Assembly (NCBI RefSeq): GCF_000428745.1
Contig: NZ_AUAN01000008.1
Span: 44,526-108,525, forward strand
Length of the DNA stretch: 64,000 nucleotides
Direction of reading: 5' to 3'
Source of the DNA: Veillonella magna DSM 19857
GTDB lineage: Bacteria > Bacillota > Negativicutes > Veillonellales > Veillonellaceae
The translations under genes were made by a program, and so were the position numbers. Below are positions 42,922 through 53,260 of the stretch, piece after piece (the stretch's first letter is position 1; every line of letters begins with the position of its first letter). The notes under the pieces are model-generated. The model was not told the origin of the DNA. It worked only from the letters and a program-made list of their open reading frames with translations, and did no database searches.

Positions 42922-43362
42922 ATGATTCTGACTGTTGAAGATATTATGGAGATTTTGCCGCATCGTTACCCTATGTTATTGGTGGATCGCATCATTGAAT
43001 TGGAACCGATGAAACGCGCTGTAGGTATTAAGAACGCAACCTTTAACGAACTGTTTTTCCAAGGTCATTTTCCGGGCAATCCGGTTATGCCCGGTGTATT
43101 GCTTACGGAAGCGATTGCACAGGTAGGCGGCATTGCTCTTCTGTATCCTGAAGAAAACAGAGGAATGACTCCGATGTTTACCGGTATTGATAAGGTACGT
43201 TTTCGTCATCCTGTTAAACCGGGTGATACGGTACGTATGGAAGTGGATATCGTTAAGATTAAAGGCCGCATGGGCAAGGTAGAAGGCCGCGCTTATGTAG
43301 GCGACAAACTGGTAGCCAGTGGCGAATACATGTTTGCTTTAGTCAAACACGAAGATAAATAA
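42922..43362 (+). CDS. fabZ: 3-hydroxyacyl-ACP dehydratase FabZ
   Basis: The 146-residue hot-dog enzyme has LPHRYPMLLVDRIIE and the catalytic block FQGHFPGNPVMPGVLLTEAIAQVG with His and Glu. It draws 3-hydroxyacyl-ACP into fatty-acid elongation, while LpxA and LpxD draw it into lipid A. AAGGAGGAC precedes the ATG. Confidence 0.97.
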   Translation: MILTVEDIMEILPHRYPMLLVDRIIELEPMKRAVGIKNATFNELFFQGHFPGNPVMPGVLLTEAIAQVGGIALLYPEENRGMTPMFTGIDKVRFRHPVKPGDTVRMEVDIVKIKGRMGKVEGRAYVGDKLVASGEYMFALVKHEDK

Positions 43363-43533
43363 GAAATACGTAGAAATAAAGTACAATATCAGTAAAAGTA
43401 TATGAATAGACTGAGAATTTGATTATTTTGCGGGGAAATAGCTTAAATTGGAAGTTCACTTTTTATAGCTTTTACACGACTCTATAAGCAAGAGTAAAAA
43501 GTCGCCGTCTCGGCAGAGTAAGGAGTGACATAG

Positions 43534-44346
43534 ATGATCGTAGTTGGCATGGAAAATGCTACTTCAAATATACATAGCAGTGCCGTAATTCATCCTGATG
43601 CCAAGTTGGGAAAAGGCGTTATCGTTGGCCCCGGTGCGGTTATCGGCGAGAATGTGGTAATCGGTGATGGCACAAAGATTGGTGCTAACGCTGTTATCGG
43701 CGGGTGGACAACCATCGGTAAGAACTGTGAAATCTATCCGAGTGCTTCCGTTGGGTTGGAGCCACAGGATTTAAAATTTAAAGGTGAAAAGAGCTTTTGT
43801 AATATCGGAGACGAAACGGTGATCCGCGAATTTGTTACCATCAGTCGAGCTACCGGCGAAGGTGAGGAAACGCGCATCGGTAACAACTGCCTGTTTCAGG
43901 CATGTACTCACGTAGCTCATAATTGTATTGTTGGTAATAATGTGATTATGAGTAACTGTGCGGGTCTGGCCGGTCATGTTGTTGTTGAGGATCGTGTTGT
44001 CATCGGCGGGATTGCAGGTATTCATCAATTTGTAAAGATTGGTCGCAATGCGATGGTCGGCGGTATGGCAAAGGTTGTGCAGGATATTCCGCCGTATTTG
44101 ATTGCCGATGGTCAGCCGGCTCGTGTTATCGGGCTTAATTCGGTGGGGCTATCGCGTGCCGGTATTTCCGAAGAAGTTCGTCATGAATTGAAAAAAGCAT
44201 TTCGTATTATTTACCGGTCCGGGTTCAGTTTGTCGCGGGCTATTGAAGAAATGGAACTGCAACTGAATTCATCGGTTGAAATTGAAAATTTATTGCGCTT
44301 CTTGCGCAATGCCGATCGCGGTATTATGCGTACGCGTCGCGATTAA
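43534..44346 (+). CDS. lpxA: UDP-N-acetylglucosamine acyltransferase LpxA
   Basis: The 270-residue enzyme starts lipid A synthesis. It consists of hexapeptide repeats (SAVIHPDAKLGKGVIVGPGAVIGENVVIGDGTKIGANAVIGG), the catalytic His in CTHVAHNCIVGNN (about residue 131), GIHQFVKIGRNAMVGG and a helical C-terminus. AAGGAG precedes ATG 43534. The 171-bp gap from fabZ holds paired arms ACTTTTTA/TAAAAAGT (about 43455-43502), but no clear promoter. Confidence 0.97.
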   Translation: MIVVGMENATSNIHSSAVIHPDAKLGKGVIVGPGAVIGENVVIGDGTKIGANAVIGGWTTIGKNCEIYPSASVGLEPQDLKFKGEKSFCNIGDETVIREFVTISRATGEGEETRIGNNCLFQACTHVAHNCIVGNNVIMSNCAGLAGHVVVEDRVVIGGIAGIHQFVKIGRNAMVGGMAKVVQDIPPYLIADGQPARVIGLNSVGLSRAGISEEVRHELKKAFRIIYRSGFSLSRAIEEMELQLNSSVEIENLLRFLRNADRGIMRTRRD

Positions 44347-44352
44347 ACATTA

Positions 44353-44403
44353 AGGGGCTTAGCCAGTGATTTAATACGTGAATCATTGGTGGTCCCTTTT
44401 TTG
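44353..44403 (+). terminator. Terminator after lpxA
   Basis: CCAGTGATT (44363-44371) pairs with AATCATTGG (44381-44389), extended by GGG/CCC outer pairs, then T6. Confidence 0.8.
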
Positions 44404-44431
44404 TTGAACGGTAAGCCAAGGGGAAATATTA

Positions 44432-44460
44432 TTAAAAATTAGATAATTATTTGATATAAT
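44432..44460 (+). promoter_or_regulatory. Promoter of the lpxI-lpxB-msbA-waaA operon
   Basis: TTAAAA (44432-44437), a 17-bp spacer and a perfect TATAAT (44455-44460), 76 bp before lpxI. Confidence 0.55.
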
Positions 44461-44536
44461 AGAGTGTAACGCTTTGTTGCGTATGGAAAGCAATGCGCTT
44501 TCATATAATTAGATGATACATGACTGGGAGGCTGAA

Positions 44537-45358
44537 ATGGCAAAAGTTGGTTTGTTGGCAGGGATTGGCAAGCTGCCGGTAGAGTTTATGCGCGCTGCAC
44601 AAACAGCGGGTTACGAAGTGGTTGTCATTGCCCTGATACCCGATACGGATCCTGCGTTAGCGGAGGAAGCACAGGCGTACTATGAAATCAATGTTGCTAA
44701 AGTAAATACCATATTCAAAACACTTCATGCAGAAGGTGTTACGGAAATTACCATGTTGGGGAAAGTAACGAAGGAATTACTTTTTAAAGGACTTCGTATG
44801 CCTGACATGCGAGCCATAAAAATTTTAAGCTCTTTGCGTAACCGAAAGGATGACACCATCATGCTAGCCATCGTCGATGAGTTGGCAAAGGAAGGCATTC
44901 AGGTAGCTGACCAAACAAAATATATGAAGTCTTTAATGCCGGCACCGGGGGTGTTAACAAAAAAACAGCCTACCGAGGAACAGTTGGCAGATATTCGTTT
45001 TGGTTTTGAAGTGGCGAAGCAAATGGGTGGCCTTGATATCGGTCAAACGGTAGTCGTAAAGCATTTGGCGGTTATGGCCATCGAGGCTATTGAAGGTACG
45101 GATGCCTGCATTCGCCGCGGCGGTGAGTTAGGACGTGGCGATGCCGTAGTGGTTAAGACGGCGAAGCCTGAGCAAGACGTACGGTTTGATGTACCGGCCG
45201 TGGGCCTTCGAACAATTGAATCCATGATTGCCGGAGAATGTAAGGTGCTGGCTATTGAGGCACATCGCACCATCTTTGTAGAACAGGAAGATGTGTTGAA
45301 ATTAGCCAATCGTAAAGGTATTGTTATTTGTGCCGTTGAAGGGCCGGATGAGGAGTAA
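44537..45358 (+). CDS. lpxI: UDP-2,3-diacylglucosamine pyrophosphatase LpxI
   Basis: The 273-residue enzyme (former DUF1009) hydrolyses UDP-2,3-diacylglucosamine to lipid X, in place of LpxH. Seen: KVGLLAGIGKLPVEFMRAA at the start, TMLGKVTKELLFKG, and the C-terminal LpxI fold with VVKTAKPEQDVRFDVPAVGLRTIE. ATG 44537 has TGGGAGG upstream and is better than 44513. The next gene is lpxB, as in many LpxI organisms. Confidence 0.95.
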   Translation: MAKVGLLAGIGKLPVEFMRAAQTAGYEVVVIALIPDTDPALAEEAQAYYEINVAKVNTIFKTLHAEGVTEITMLGKVTKELLFKGLRMPDMRAIKILSSLRNRKDDTIMLAIVDELAKEGIQVADQTKYMKSLMPAPGVLTKKQPTEEQLADIRFGFEVAKQMGGLDIGQTVVVKHLAVMAIEAIEGTDACIRRGGELGRGDAVVVKTAKPEQDVRFDVPAVGLRTIESMIAGECKVLAIEAHRTIFVEQEDVLKLANRKGIVICAVEGPDEE

Positions 45359-45361
45359 CGA

Positions 45362-46498
45362 ATGAAGGTAATGTTTTCAGCCGGCGAAGCTTCCGGTGAT
45401 ACGCATGCGGCAAGTGTAGCAAAAGCACTTCGCCAGATCTATCCCGACGTGACCATGTTCGGCATGGGTGGCGATCTCATGGCAGCACAAGGCGTTGATA
45501 TTATATATGACATAAAAAATCTCGGCTATATCGGCATTGTAGAAATCGTGAAAGCACTACCGGAATTTTTTAAACTTCGTCGCTTTTTGAAAGAGGCTAT
45601 GATACGTGAAAAACCGGATGTTGTGGTTTGCGTTGACTATCCGGGATTTAATATGAAGTTAGCTAAGGTAGCACATGAGCTGGGAATTCCCGTGGTGTAC
45701 TATATAGCGCCGACAATATGGGCTTGGCATAAAAGCCGCGGCAAGGATATTGCTAAGTATGTAAGCAAGGTGGCTTCGATTTTTCCGTTTGAAGCCAAAG
45801 CCTATGAAGAATTTCATGTGCCCGTAGAGTTTGTGGGACATCCCTTAGTGGATATTGTGCAGCCGTCTATGAGCGAAGCGGCAGCTTATGAATACTTTGG
45901 CACTGCAGAGGATGCATGCAATGTATTGCTTATGCCGGGTAGCCGTAAGCAGGAAGTAATAGGGCTGTTGGACATTATGTTGGACGGTGCTTCTCGTTTC
46001 TATGTGACGCATAAGAATGCTCGCTTCTTTGTACCGCGGGCGCATACTATTGATAGAGAACTGTTGGAAGAGCGCATCCGTCGGTTTGATTTGCCGGTTA
46101 CAATTACGGAAGGTCATACTTATGACTTAATGGGAATTTGTGATGTATGCTTGGCGGCTTCGGGGACGGCGACTTTGGAAACGGCATTGATGAACTTGCC
46201 TACCGTGTTATTGTATCGCTTATCTGCCGTAACCTATGCATTGGCGAAACTGTTGGTATCGATTCCCGATGTAGGATTGCCTAATATCGTGGCCGGTCAT
46301 CGCGTCATTCCGGAATTGATTCAAGGCGACGTGACAGCCGCTAATGTGCATACCGAGTTGTGTCGAATTGTAGATAATCCCGAAGTCTATTCGACGATGA
46401 AAGAAGAGCTGCGGCAGGTAAAAGAAGCCCTAGGTGCACCGGGAGCAGTGCTGCGCGTGGCGCAGGTAATTACGGAAGTTGCTGGCGGAGGACGATAG
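45362..46498 (+). CDS. lpxB: Lipid A disaccharide synthase LpxB
   Basis: The 378-residue GT19 glycosyltransferase joins lipid X to UDP-diacylglucosamine. Seen: FSAGEASGDTHAASVAKAL at the start, CVDYPGFNMKLAK, APTIWAWHKSRGKDIAKYV, LLMPGSRKQEV and ASGTATLETALMNLPTVLLYR. It is 3 bp after lpxI and abuts msbA. Confidence 0.97.
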   Translation: MKVMFSAGEASGDTHAASVAKALRQIYPDVTMFGMGGDLMAAQGVDIIYDIKNLGYIGIVEIVKALPEFFKLRRFLKEAMIREKPDVVVCVDYPGFNMKLAKVAHELGIPVVYYIAPTIWAWHKSRGKDIAKYVSKVASIFPFEAKAYEEFHVPVEFVGHPLVDIVQPSMSEAAAYEYFGTAEDACNVLLMPGSRKQEVIGLLDIMLDGASRFYVTHKNARFFVPRAHTIDRELLEERIRRFDLPVTITEGHTYDLMGICDVCLAASGTATLETALMNLPTVLLYRLSAVTYALAKLLVSIPDVGLPNIVAGHRVIPELIQGDVTAANVHTELCRIVDNPEVYSTMKEELRQVKEALGAPGAVLRVAQVITEVAGGGR

Positions 46499-48226
46499 AT
46501 GGGTAGCTACAAACGATTATTAACTTATGTACGGCCATATATCGGCCGAATGATTTTTGGACTGGTTTGCATGATTATAGCGGCAGCCGCCTATTTGGTT
46601 GTACCTTGGCTCATAAAAAATGTAGTGGACAAGGTATTGGCCGAAAAAAATATGTACATGCTAAACCTAGTGGTTATTTCTATTTTGGTTGTATTTTTGG
46701 TTCGCGGATTTGCCACGTATGGACAAACCTACACGATGTCGTATATCGGACAGCGTGTTATTATCGATATTCGCGAAGCTATGTTTAAGCATCTGCAGCG
46801 ACTGGATCAAGCCTATTATGATAGACGCAAGACAGGCGTCATCATGAGTAACTTGACCAATGATGTGGCGGCGTTGCAATCGGCGATTGTCGATAACTTG
46901 GTGTCCTTTATTACCGAAGGGGTTACGCTTATCGGTTCATTGGTGTCTATGCTGTACTTAGACTGGAAGCTCACCTTGGTAACCTTGGTCATCGTGCCGG
47001 TAGTGCTGGGAATTATTAATATTTTCGGTAAACGGCTGCGCATAGCAGGTCATGACGTGCAAGGGCGTATAGCGGATATTACCTCCTTACTACAGGAAAC
47101 CATATCCGGTGCGCGGGTGGTGCGTTCGTTTGCCCGCGAAGGGTATGAGGTGCAGCGTTTTGAACGGGAAAACCAACGCAATTTCCGTGCGGTAATGCGA
47201 GCTACGAAGCTTACAAGTCTTCTCAGTCCGTTAGTTGAATTTTCAGCGGCGATAGCCGTTACCGTAATACTTTGGTACGGCGGCTATTCGGTTGTCACCG
47301 GTGCTATAACGGCGGGGTCATTGATTGCTTTTCTGATTTATGCTATTAACCTTTCCAATCCGGTAAAGCGATTAAGTCAGGTGTATGGTAATATTCAAAA
47401 GGCTATGGCTGCCGGCGATCGCGTATTTGCGATTCTTGATACAAAACCGGAAGTCGTGGAGAAAACCAATGCCATTGTATTACCCGAAGTAGATGGTCGC
47501 GTGCGGTTTGACCATGTATCATTCAGTTACGACGGTGAGAAAAAAGCGTTGGATAATTTTTCGTTGGATGTTCCGGCCGGTAGAGTGGTGGCCATTGTAG
47601 GGCCGTCCGGTGCGGGAAAAACAACGATTGCTAATTTATTGCCCCGTTTCTACGATGCTACGGAAGGTGCGATTACCGTTGATGGCATTGATGTACGGGA
47701 TGTGACATTCCAATCGCTGCGCGAGCAGATTGGCGTAGTACCGCAAGAAACGATGCTTTTTAATGCAACCATTAAAGATAATATTTTATACGGTCGCTTG
47801 GACGGAACGGATGAAGAGGTATATGCAGCGGCAAAGGCCGCCAATGCGTTGGAGTTCATCGAACGATTGCCGGAGGGCATGGACACTTTGGTCGGTGAAA
47901 GAGGTAGTTCCTTATCCGGCGGACAAAGACAGCGCATTGCGATTGCCAGAGCTATTTTAAAGAATCCGAAGATTTTGATTTTGGATGAAGCCACTTCGGC
48001 ACTGGATACGGAAAGTGAAAAGTTGGTGCAGGAGGCATTGGAGCGATTGATGCAGGGACGTACGGCATTCGTTATTGCTCATAGACTCAGCACCATTAAA
48101 AATGCCGATCAAATCGTTGTACTCCGTGAAGGTAAGTTGGTAGAGTCCGGTACCCATGACGAATTATTAGCGGCAGGCGGGTTATACCAACATCTCTATT
48201 CTGTTCAATTTGCGAGTAAAGGGTAA
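46499..48226 (+). CDS. msbA: Lipid A export ABC transporter MsbA
   Basis: The 575-residue half-transporter flips the lipid A core across the inner membrane. It has six helices (1-310) and an ATPase domain with GPSGAGKTT (Walker A), LSGGQRQR signature and ILILDEATSALD (Walker B). Context inside the lpx/waa cluster supports the lipid A substrate over a drug exporter. It starts directly after the lpxB stop. Confidence 0.94.
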   Translation: MGSYKRLLTYVRPYIGRMIFGLVCMIIAAAAYLVVPWLIKNVVDKVLAEKNMYMLNLVVISILVVFLVRGFATYGQTYTMSYIGQRVIIDIREAMFKHLQRLDQAYYDRRKTGVIMSNLTNDVAALQSAIVDNLVSFITEGVTLIGSLVSMLYLDWKLTLVTLVIVPVVLGIINIFGKRLRIAGHDVQGRIADITSLLQETISGARVVRSFAREGYEVQRFERENQRNFRAVMRATKLTSLLSPLVEFSAAIAVTVILWYGGYSVVTGAITAGSLIAFLIYAINLSNPVKRLSQVYGNIQKAMAAGDRVFAILDTKPEVVEKTNAIVLPEVDGRVRFDHVSFSYDGEKKALDNFSLDVPAGRVVAIVGPSGAGKTTIANLLPRFYDATEGAITVDGIDVRDVTFQSLREQIGVVPQETMLFNATIKDNILYGRLDGTDEEVYAAAKAANALEFIERLPEGMDTLVGERGSSLSGGQRQRIAIARAILKNPKILILDEATSALDTESEKLVQEALERLMQGRTAFVIAHRLSTIKNADQIVVLREGKLVESGTHDELLAAGGLYQHLYSVQFASKG

Positions 48227-48231
48227 CGGGA

Positions 48232-49536
48232 ATGTATTGGATATATAATATACTGCTCATTATTTATTGGATCGGTCTGATTCCTGTCATCTTGTATCGA
48301 CTGACATTCGAAGAAGGCTTTTATGAGCGTATTAAACAAAGTGCCGGTTTTATGCCGGATTCGTTAATGAAGAAAATTGAAGGACGACGCGCTATATGGT
48401 TGCATGCTGCTTCTGTGGGAGAAATAGTGGCAACGAGCCCTATCGTCAAGGACATTAAGAAAAAATTCCCGGAAGCCGTTGTTGTTGTTTCGGTGGTTAC
48501 GGCTACAGGACATGCGATGGCACATCGGATTATTCCGGAAGCAGAGGGAATCATATTTTTCCCGCTGGATCTACCGTTTTTGACCCGACGCATTCTTGAT
48601 TTGATAAAGCCGATAACGATTTTACTGGTGGAAACTGAGATTTGGCCAAACTTTTTGCGCATTGCAGAGAAAGAAAAGATTCCGGTAATGATGGTAAACG
48701 GACGAATCAGCGATCGCAGTATGCATCGATACATGTTTATCAAATCGTTTACGCGGGAGATGTTGGGCTCCATAGAGAAATTTTGTATGCAGTCTAAGAT
48801 TGACTCGGAATATATTAATATTCTGGGAGCCGATAAGAACCATATCACGGTAACGGGCAATACCAAATATGATCAAACCTATGCGCAAGTAACGAAGGAA
48901 GACAAGGAAGCATTGCAGCATGAATTCGGTTTCGGCTGTAATCATCCTATTATCGTGGCCGGCAGTACCCATAAAGGGGAAGAAGAAAGTGTGTTGTCTG
49001 CTTTTAAAGTTATTTTAAAGGAATTTCCGGGAGCCCGGCTTCTCATAGCACCGCGTGAAATTATGCGCGGACATGATGTAAAAGAGCTGGCCGAAGCGCA
49101 GGGGCTTAAAGCTATCTGTCGCAGTCAGATGACGGAGCCGGTCCATGAAGGCACACCGGTAGTTGTATTGGATACTATCGGTGAGTTAGGTCGACTGTAC
49201 AGCTTAGGTGATATTATTTTTGTCGGCGGTTCATTGGTTCGCACCGGCGGTCATAATATTTTGGAACCGGCTGCTCATGGGAAACCGATTTTGGTAGGAC
49301 CGCACATGTTCAATTTTAAAGAAATTTATGCGCTGTTAAGCTCTCGCAATGCATGCCGTATGGTAAAAGATAAACGAGAACTGTTGGATGCCATGTTGGA
49401 ACTGTGTCACAACAAAGAATTGCGTGAAGAAATGAGTCGTAACTGTTTAGAACTGGTACGGGAAAATCGAGGAGCTACACAGAGAAACACGGAAGAGCTG
49501 CGTAAGCTTTTTGAGGAGCATCAAATTATTCCATAA
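48232..49536 (+). CDS. waaA: Kdo transferase WaaA (KdtA)
   Basis: The 434-residue inner-membrane enzyme transfers Kdo from CMP-Kdo to lipid IVA. Seen: N-terminal anchor, GRRAIWLHAASVGEIVATSPIVKDI, LLVETEIWPNFLRIAEKEKIPVMMVNGRISDRS, and VGGSLVRTGGHNILEPAAHGKPILVGP. It is 5 bp after msbA. Whether it adds one or two Kdo residues cannot be read. Confidence 0.96.
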   Translation: MYWIYNILLIIYWIGLIPVILYRLTFEEGFYERIKQSAGFMPDSLMKKIEGRRAIWLHAASVGEIVATSPIVKDIKKKFPEAVVVVSVVTATGHAMAHRIIPEAEGIIFFPLDLPFLTRRILDLIKPITILLVETEIWPNFLRIAEKEKIPVMMVNGRISDRSMHRYMFIKSFTREMLGSIEKFCMQSKIDSEYINILGADKNHITVTGNTKYDQTYAQVTKEDKEALQHEFGFGCNHPIIVAGSTHKGEEESVLSAFKVILKEFPGARLLIAPREIMRGHDVKELAEAQGLKAICRSQMTEPVHEGTPVVVLDTIGELGRLYSLGDIIFVGGSLVRTGGHNILEPAAHGKPILVGPHMFNFKEIYALLSSRNACRMVKDKRELLDAMLELCHNKELREEMSRNCLELVRENRGATQRNTEELRKLFEEHQIIP

Positions 49537-49564
49537 CAAGAATGTGAATCGGAGGAGGCAACCT

Positions 49565-50695
49565 ATGGAAGGGGAAGCACTATTTAAACAAATTATTAGT
49601 GGTAAAAAAAGCGGCCCCTTGGGAGCTTTGGCTCGAGGAAGCTTACTGTTGCTTAGCAAGCTGTATGCCTATGGTGTCAATAAAAGAAATGCCGCATACG
49701 ATAAGGGGCAAAAGGTAAGCCGTGTAAATGCACCGGTCATCAGTGTAGGGAATATCACCGCCGGCGGAACAGGAAAAACGCCGATGGTAGCCTATTTATG
49801 CCGCGAGTTGGAACGACGCGGACTTCATCCGGCTGTTGTCAGTCGAGGCTATAAAGCAGCGGATAACAAGCAGAGTACGATAGTAGCGCACAATGGTGAA
49901 TACCGAGTAACGCCGTCTATATCCGGTGATGAAGCTTGGCTCTTGGCTCGGGGACTGCAACAGGGCAGCGTCCTTATAGGCCGTTCGCGGGTGACTTCCG
50001 CAGAACTGGCCATACGGGAATTACATAGTGACGTTATCGTTATGGATGATGGATTTCAGCATCGAGCCTTGTATAGAGACGTTGATATTGTCTTGATTGA
50101 TGCAGCCAATCCGTTCGGCTATGACCATGTATTGCCCAGAGGACTCTTGCGGGAACCGCTTACCGGATTAACGCGGGCCAGCCTGCTTATCTTGACGAAG
50201 ACAAACCAGGTTTCTCCGTCGACATTAGAAGTGTTGAGAAAACGCTTACAAGAATTGGCACCTACGATTCCTTTGGCGGAAACCGTGCACAGTCCTGTGG
50301 GTGTTTCCGAGCTAGAAGCATGGGCCAAGGGAGAAGCCTTGGTTCCTTTGCAATCATATACAGATAAAAAAGTATGGGCCGTCAGCGGCATCGGTCAGCC
50401 GGAATCTTTTGTGAGTACCTTGAAGGAAGCCGGCTATGATGTAATCGGCATGAAGGCCTTTGGCGATCATCATGATTACAGTCGCGATGATGTGTTTCAA
50501 GCCGTGGCGGAGGCGAAGGCAGCCGGTGCAGAGGCGATAGCTGTGACGGAAAAAGATGCCGTAAAATTAGCAGCTGTACTTTCCGGATGTAAGACCGAAT
50601 TACCGATTATCGTATTAGCAATCGGTATACAATTTACAAGCAATGAAAAAGCAGTGCAAGAAGTACTGGACAATATAAAAGGAGCTGACGATTAA
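49565..50695 (+). CDS. lpxK: Tetraacyldisaccharide 4'-kinase LpxK
   Basis: The 376-residue membrane kinase phosphorylates the lipid A 4' position. Seen: SVGNITAGGTGKTPMVAYL (P-loop), RGYK, SGDEAWLLA and VMDDGFQHRALYRDVDIVLID. ATG 49565 is chosen because GGAGGAGG precedes it; the longer frame starts inside waaA. Its stop overlaps kdsB by one base. Confidence 0.95.
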   Translation: MEGEALFKQIISGKKSGPLGALARGSLLLLSKLYAYGVNKRNAAYDKGQKVSRVNAPVISVGNITAGGTGKTPMVAYLCRELERRGLHPAVVSRGYKAADNKQSTIVAHNGEYRVTPSISGDEAWLLARGLQQGSVLIGRSRVTSAELAIRELHSDVIVMDDGFQHRALYRDVDIVLIDAANPFGYDHVLPRGLLREPLTGLTRASLLILTKTNQVSPSTLEVLRKRLQELAPTIPLAETVHSPVGVSELEAWAKGEALVPLQSYTDKKVWAVSGIGQPESFVSTLKEAGYDVIGMKAFGDHHDYSRDDVFQAVAEAKAAGAEAIAVTEKDAVKLAAVLSGCKTELPIIVLAIGIQFTSNEKAVQEVLDNIKGADD

Positions 50696-51426
50696 TGAAG
50701 GTTGTATGCGTAATTCCGGCTAGATATGGTTCCACACGATTGCCGGGGAAACCATTGGCAGATATTGCCGGTAAACCTATGATTCAACGGGTTTACGAAC
50801 GAGTAAGTAAGGCGAAGCGACCGGATGCGGTCATTGTAGCTACCGATGACCGGCGCGTATATGATGCGGTAGTGTCCTTCGGGGGACAAGTGGTTATGAC
50901 GCGAAACGATCATCCGACGGGTACCGATCGACTGGCGGAAGTAGCAGAAGGATTAGCGGATGTGGATGTCATCATCAATGTACAAGGTGATGAACCCTTA
51001 ATCGAGCCTACATTAATCGACGAATTAGCCGATTTGTTTGCTGCGGACGATGCGCCGCACATGGCGACGGTAGGTGCTCCTTTGATGGAGGAAGAATATA
51101 ATGAGCCATCGGCAGTAAAGGTGGTTTGTAATAAAAAAGGGGATGCCATGTATTTTTCTCGCTCCCTTATACCGTATCCGCGGCATAATTTTGTCAATAG
51201 CCCTCTTAAACATATCGGCATTTACGCATACAGCAAACCTTTTTTGCTACAATACGCAACGATGGAACCTACACCGGCAGAACAGACGGAGTCATTGGAA
51301 CAGTTGCGAGCCTTGGAAAATGGCTATACTATTCGTGTAATTCCTACACAGTCTCGCTTTGTTGGCGTCGATACGCCGGAAGATTTAGCATTAGTTAATC
51401 GTATTTTTAAAGAACAACAGGTATAA
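50695..51426 (+). CDS. kdsB: CMP-Kdo synthetase KdsB
   Basis: The 243-residue cytidylyltransferase activates Kdo with CTP for WaaA. Seen: VCVIPARYGSTRLPGKPLADIAGKPMIQRVYER, DGVIVATDDRR-like region, MTRNDHPTGTDRLAEV and INVQGDEPLI. It overlaps the lpxK stop by one base (TAATG). Confidence 0.97.
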   Translation: MKVVCVIPARYGSTRLPGKPLADIAGKPMIQRVYERVSKAKRPDAVIVATDDRRVYDAVVSFGGQVVMTRNDHPTGTDRLAEVAEGLADVDVIINVQGDEPLIEPTLIDELADLFAADDAPHMATVGAPLMEEEYNEPSAVKVVCNKKGDAMYFSRSLIPYPRHNFVNSPLKHIGIYAYSKPFLLQYATMEPTPAEQTESLEQLRALENGYTIRVIPTQSRFVGVDTPEDLALVNRIFKEQQV

Positions 51427-51454
51427 TAAATAACGGAAAATGAGGTAGATACGA

Positions 51455-52273
51455 ATGAAAGAAGTGAAAATAGGTAACTTAACGGTAGGCGGTGGCAAAG
51501 GGCTGTTTTTGTTGGCAGGACCCTGCGTTATCGAGGATCCAGAACGCACATTGATGATTGGTCGCCGTATAAAGGAAATTTGCGATCGCCTGGGTATCCC
51601 GTATATCTTTAAGGCTTCCTTTGATAAGGCTAACCGCTCCAGCTACAGCTCCTTCCGTGGTCCCGGACTCGAAGAAGGCTTAAAAATTTTGGCGCATATT
51701 AAAAAAGAACTTCAGGTCCCGGTAGTGAGTGACATCCATTCGGTGGAACAAATTGAACCGGCCGCAGACGTGTTGGATGTGTTACAAATTCCGGCGTTCT
51801 TATGCCGTCAAACTGATTTAGTGTACGGCGCCGCCAAAACAGGAAAATGCGTTAATGTGAAAAAAGGGCAGTTTATGGCACCGAAGGATATGATTAACGT
51901 ATTAAAGAAGATGGAAGAAGCCGGGAATGAAAACCTTATGCTTACCGAACGCGGTGCAAGTTTTGGTTATAACAACTTAGTGGTAGATATGCGCTCCTTC
52001 CCGATTATGCGCGACTTCGGTTATCCGGTTATTTTTGATGCCACCCACAGCGTGCAGCTTCCGGGCGGAGCAGGTACAAAATCTTCGGGGCAACGCGAAT
52101 TTGTTCCCTTCCTTTCCCGTGCAGCGGTAGGTGCCGGTGTGGACGGACTCTTTATGGAGGTTCATGATAATCCGGAAGAAGCGCTGTCCGACGGACCGAA
52201 TATGGTTCGTCTCGATGATTTGGAAGCAATATTACGTGATTTAAAGGCAATTGATACTATAGTTAAAGGCTAA
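51455..52273 (+). CDS. kdsA: Kdo-8-phosphate synthase KdsA
   Basis: The 272-residue aldolase condenses phosphoenolpyruvate with arabinose-5-phosphate. Seen: [66 protein letters not shown] and [12 protein letters not shown]. It sits 28 bp after kdsB; kdsD, which makes its sugar substrate, follows 15 bp later. Confidence 0.97.
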   Translation: MKEVKIGNLTVGGGKGLFLLAGPCVIEDPERTLMIGRRIKEICDRLGIPYIFKASFDKANRSSYSSFRGPGLEEGLKILAHIKKELQVPVVSDIHSVEQIEPAADVLDVLQIPAFLCRQTDLVYGAAKTGKCVNVKKGQFMAPKDMINVLKKMEEAGNENLMLTERGASFGYNNLVVDMRSFPIMRDFGYPVIFDATHSVQLPGGAGTKSSGQREFVPFLSRAAVGAGVDGLFMEVHDNPEEALSDGPNMVRLDDLEAILRDLKAIDTIVKG

Positions 52274-52288
52274 AAGGAGATTGGCTCC

Positions 52289-53260
52289 ATGAATGTATTA
52301 GAACAAGCAGCACAGGTGCTCCATGAAGAAGCACAAGCAATAGAAAAACTCATTGACACGTTGGACAACAGCTTTGTAGAAGCAGTGACGATGATATTGG
52401 GCTCTAAAGGTCGTGTAGTGTGTACCGGTATGGGAAAATCCGGACACATCGCCAGAAAAGTATCGGCTACACTGGCAAGTACGGGTACGCCGGCATTATT
52501 CTTACATCCCGGTGAAGGTGTGCACGGCGATTTAGGCATGGTAACGAGTGAGGATATCGTGCTTGCTTTTTCTAACAGCGGTGAAACGGCAGAGGTTGTT
52601 AGCTTATTGCCGTCGCTTCGTCGCATCGGAGCCAAATTGATTAGTGTGGTAGGAAATCGCAATTCTACCTTGGCTAAAAATTCGGATATTGTTTTGTTAG
52701 TAGAAGTTGAAAAGGAAGCCTGTCCGTTAGGTTTGGCTCCCACAACCAGTACAACGGTGGCCTTGGCATTGGGCGATGCCTTGGCTGTATGCTTGTTAGA
52801 CAGACATCACTTTACGCCGGAGAACTTCGCTGTTTTCCATCCAGGTGGATCCTTGGGGCGTAAATTACTGTTGACCGTAGAAAATATTATGCATAGCGGT
52901 GATAATAATCCGGTTGTTCACAAAGGATCTACGGTGCAGGATGCTCTGTTTGTAATGACGGATAAAGGCCTGGGAGCAGCTAATATTGTGGATGAAGAAG
53001 GCCGCCTCATAGGCTTGGTTACTGACGGTGATATCCGGCGCGGTCTCGATTCGGGAAGCAATTTCTTGGAATGGCCCGTAGAAGATATGATGACGTCTAT
53101 GCCGCGTACGATTACCAAGGATAAGCTAGCAGCAGAAGCGTTGCATCGTATGGAAAAAAATCAACCGCGCCCGATTACGGTGCTTCCCGTAGTGGATGAT
53201 GATGGTATGTGCTTAGGTCTTGTACATATTACCGATTTGTTGCGCCGAGGAATTGTATAA
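52289..53260 (+). CDS. kdsD: Arabinose-5-phosphate isomerase KdsD
   Basis: The 323-residue enzyme makes arabinose-5-phosphate from ribulose-5-phosphate. An SIS domain (about 40-175: GRVVCTGMGKSGHIARKVSATLASTGTPALFLHPGEGVHGDLGM) is followed by two CBS domains (about 205-320: TVQDALFVMTDKGLGAANIVDEEGRLIGLVTDGDIRRGL). It overlaps kdsC by one base. Confidence 0.96.
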   Translation: MNVLEQAAQVLHEEAQAIEKLIDTLDNSFVEAVTMILGSKGRVVCTGMGKSGHIARKVSATLASTGTPALFLHPGEGVHGDLGMVTSEDIVLAFSNSGETAEVVSLLPSLRRIGAKLISVVGNRNSTLAKNSDIVLLVEVEKEACPLGLAPTTSTTVALALGDALAVCLLDRHHFTPENFAVFHPGGSLGRKLLLTVENIMHSGDNNPVVHKGSTVQDALFVMTDKGLGAANIVDEEGRLIGLVTDGDIRRGLDSGSNFLEWPVEDMMTSMPRTITKDKLAAEALHRMEKNQPRPITVLPVVDDDGMCLGLVHITDLLRRGIV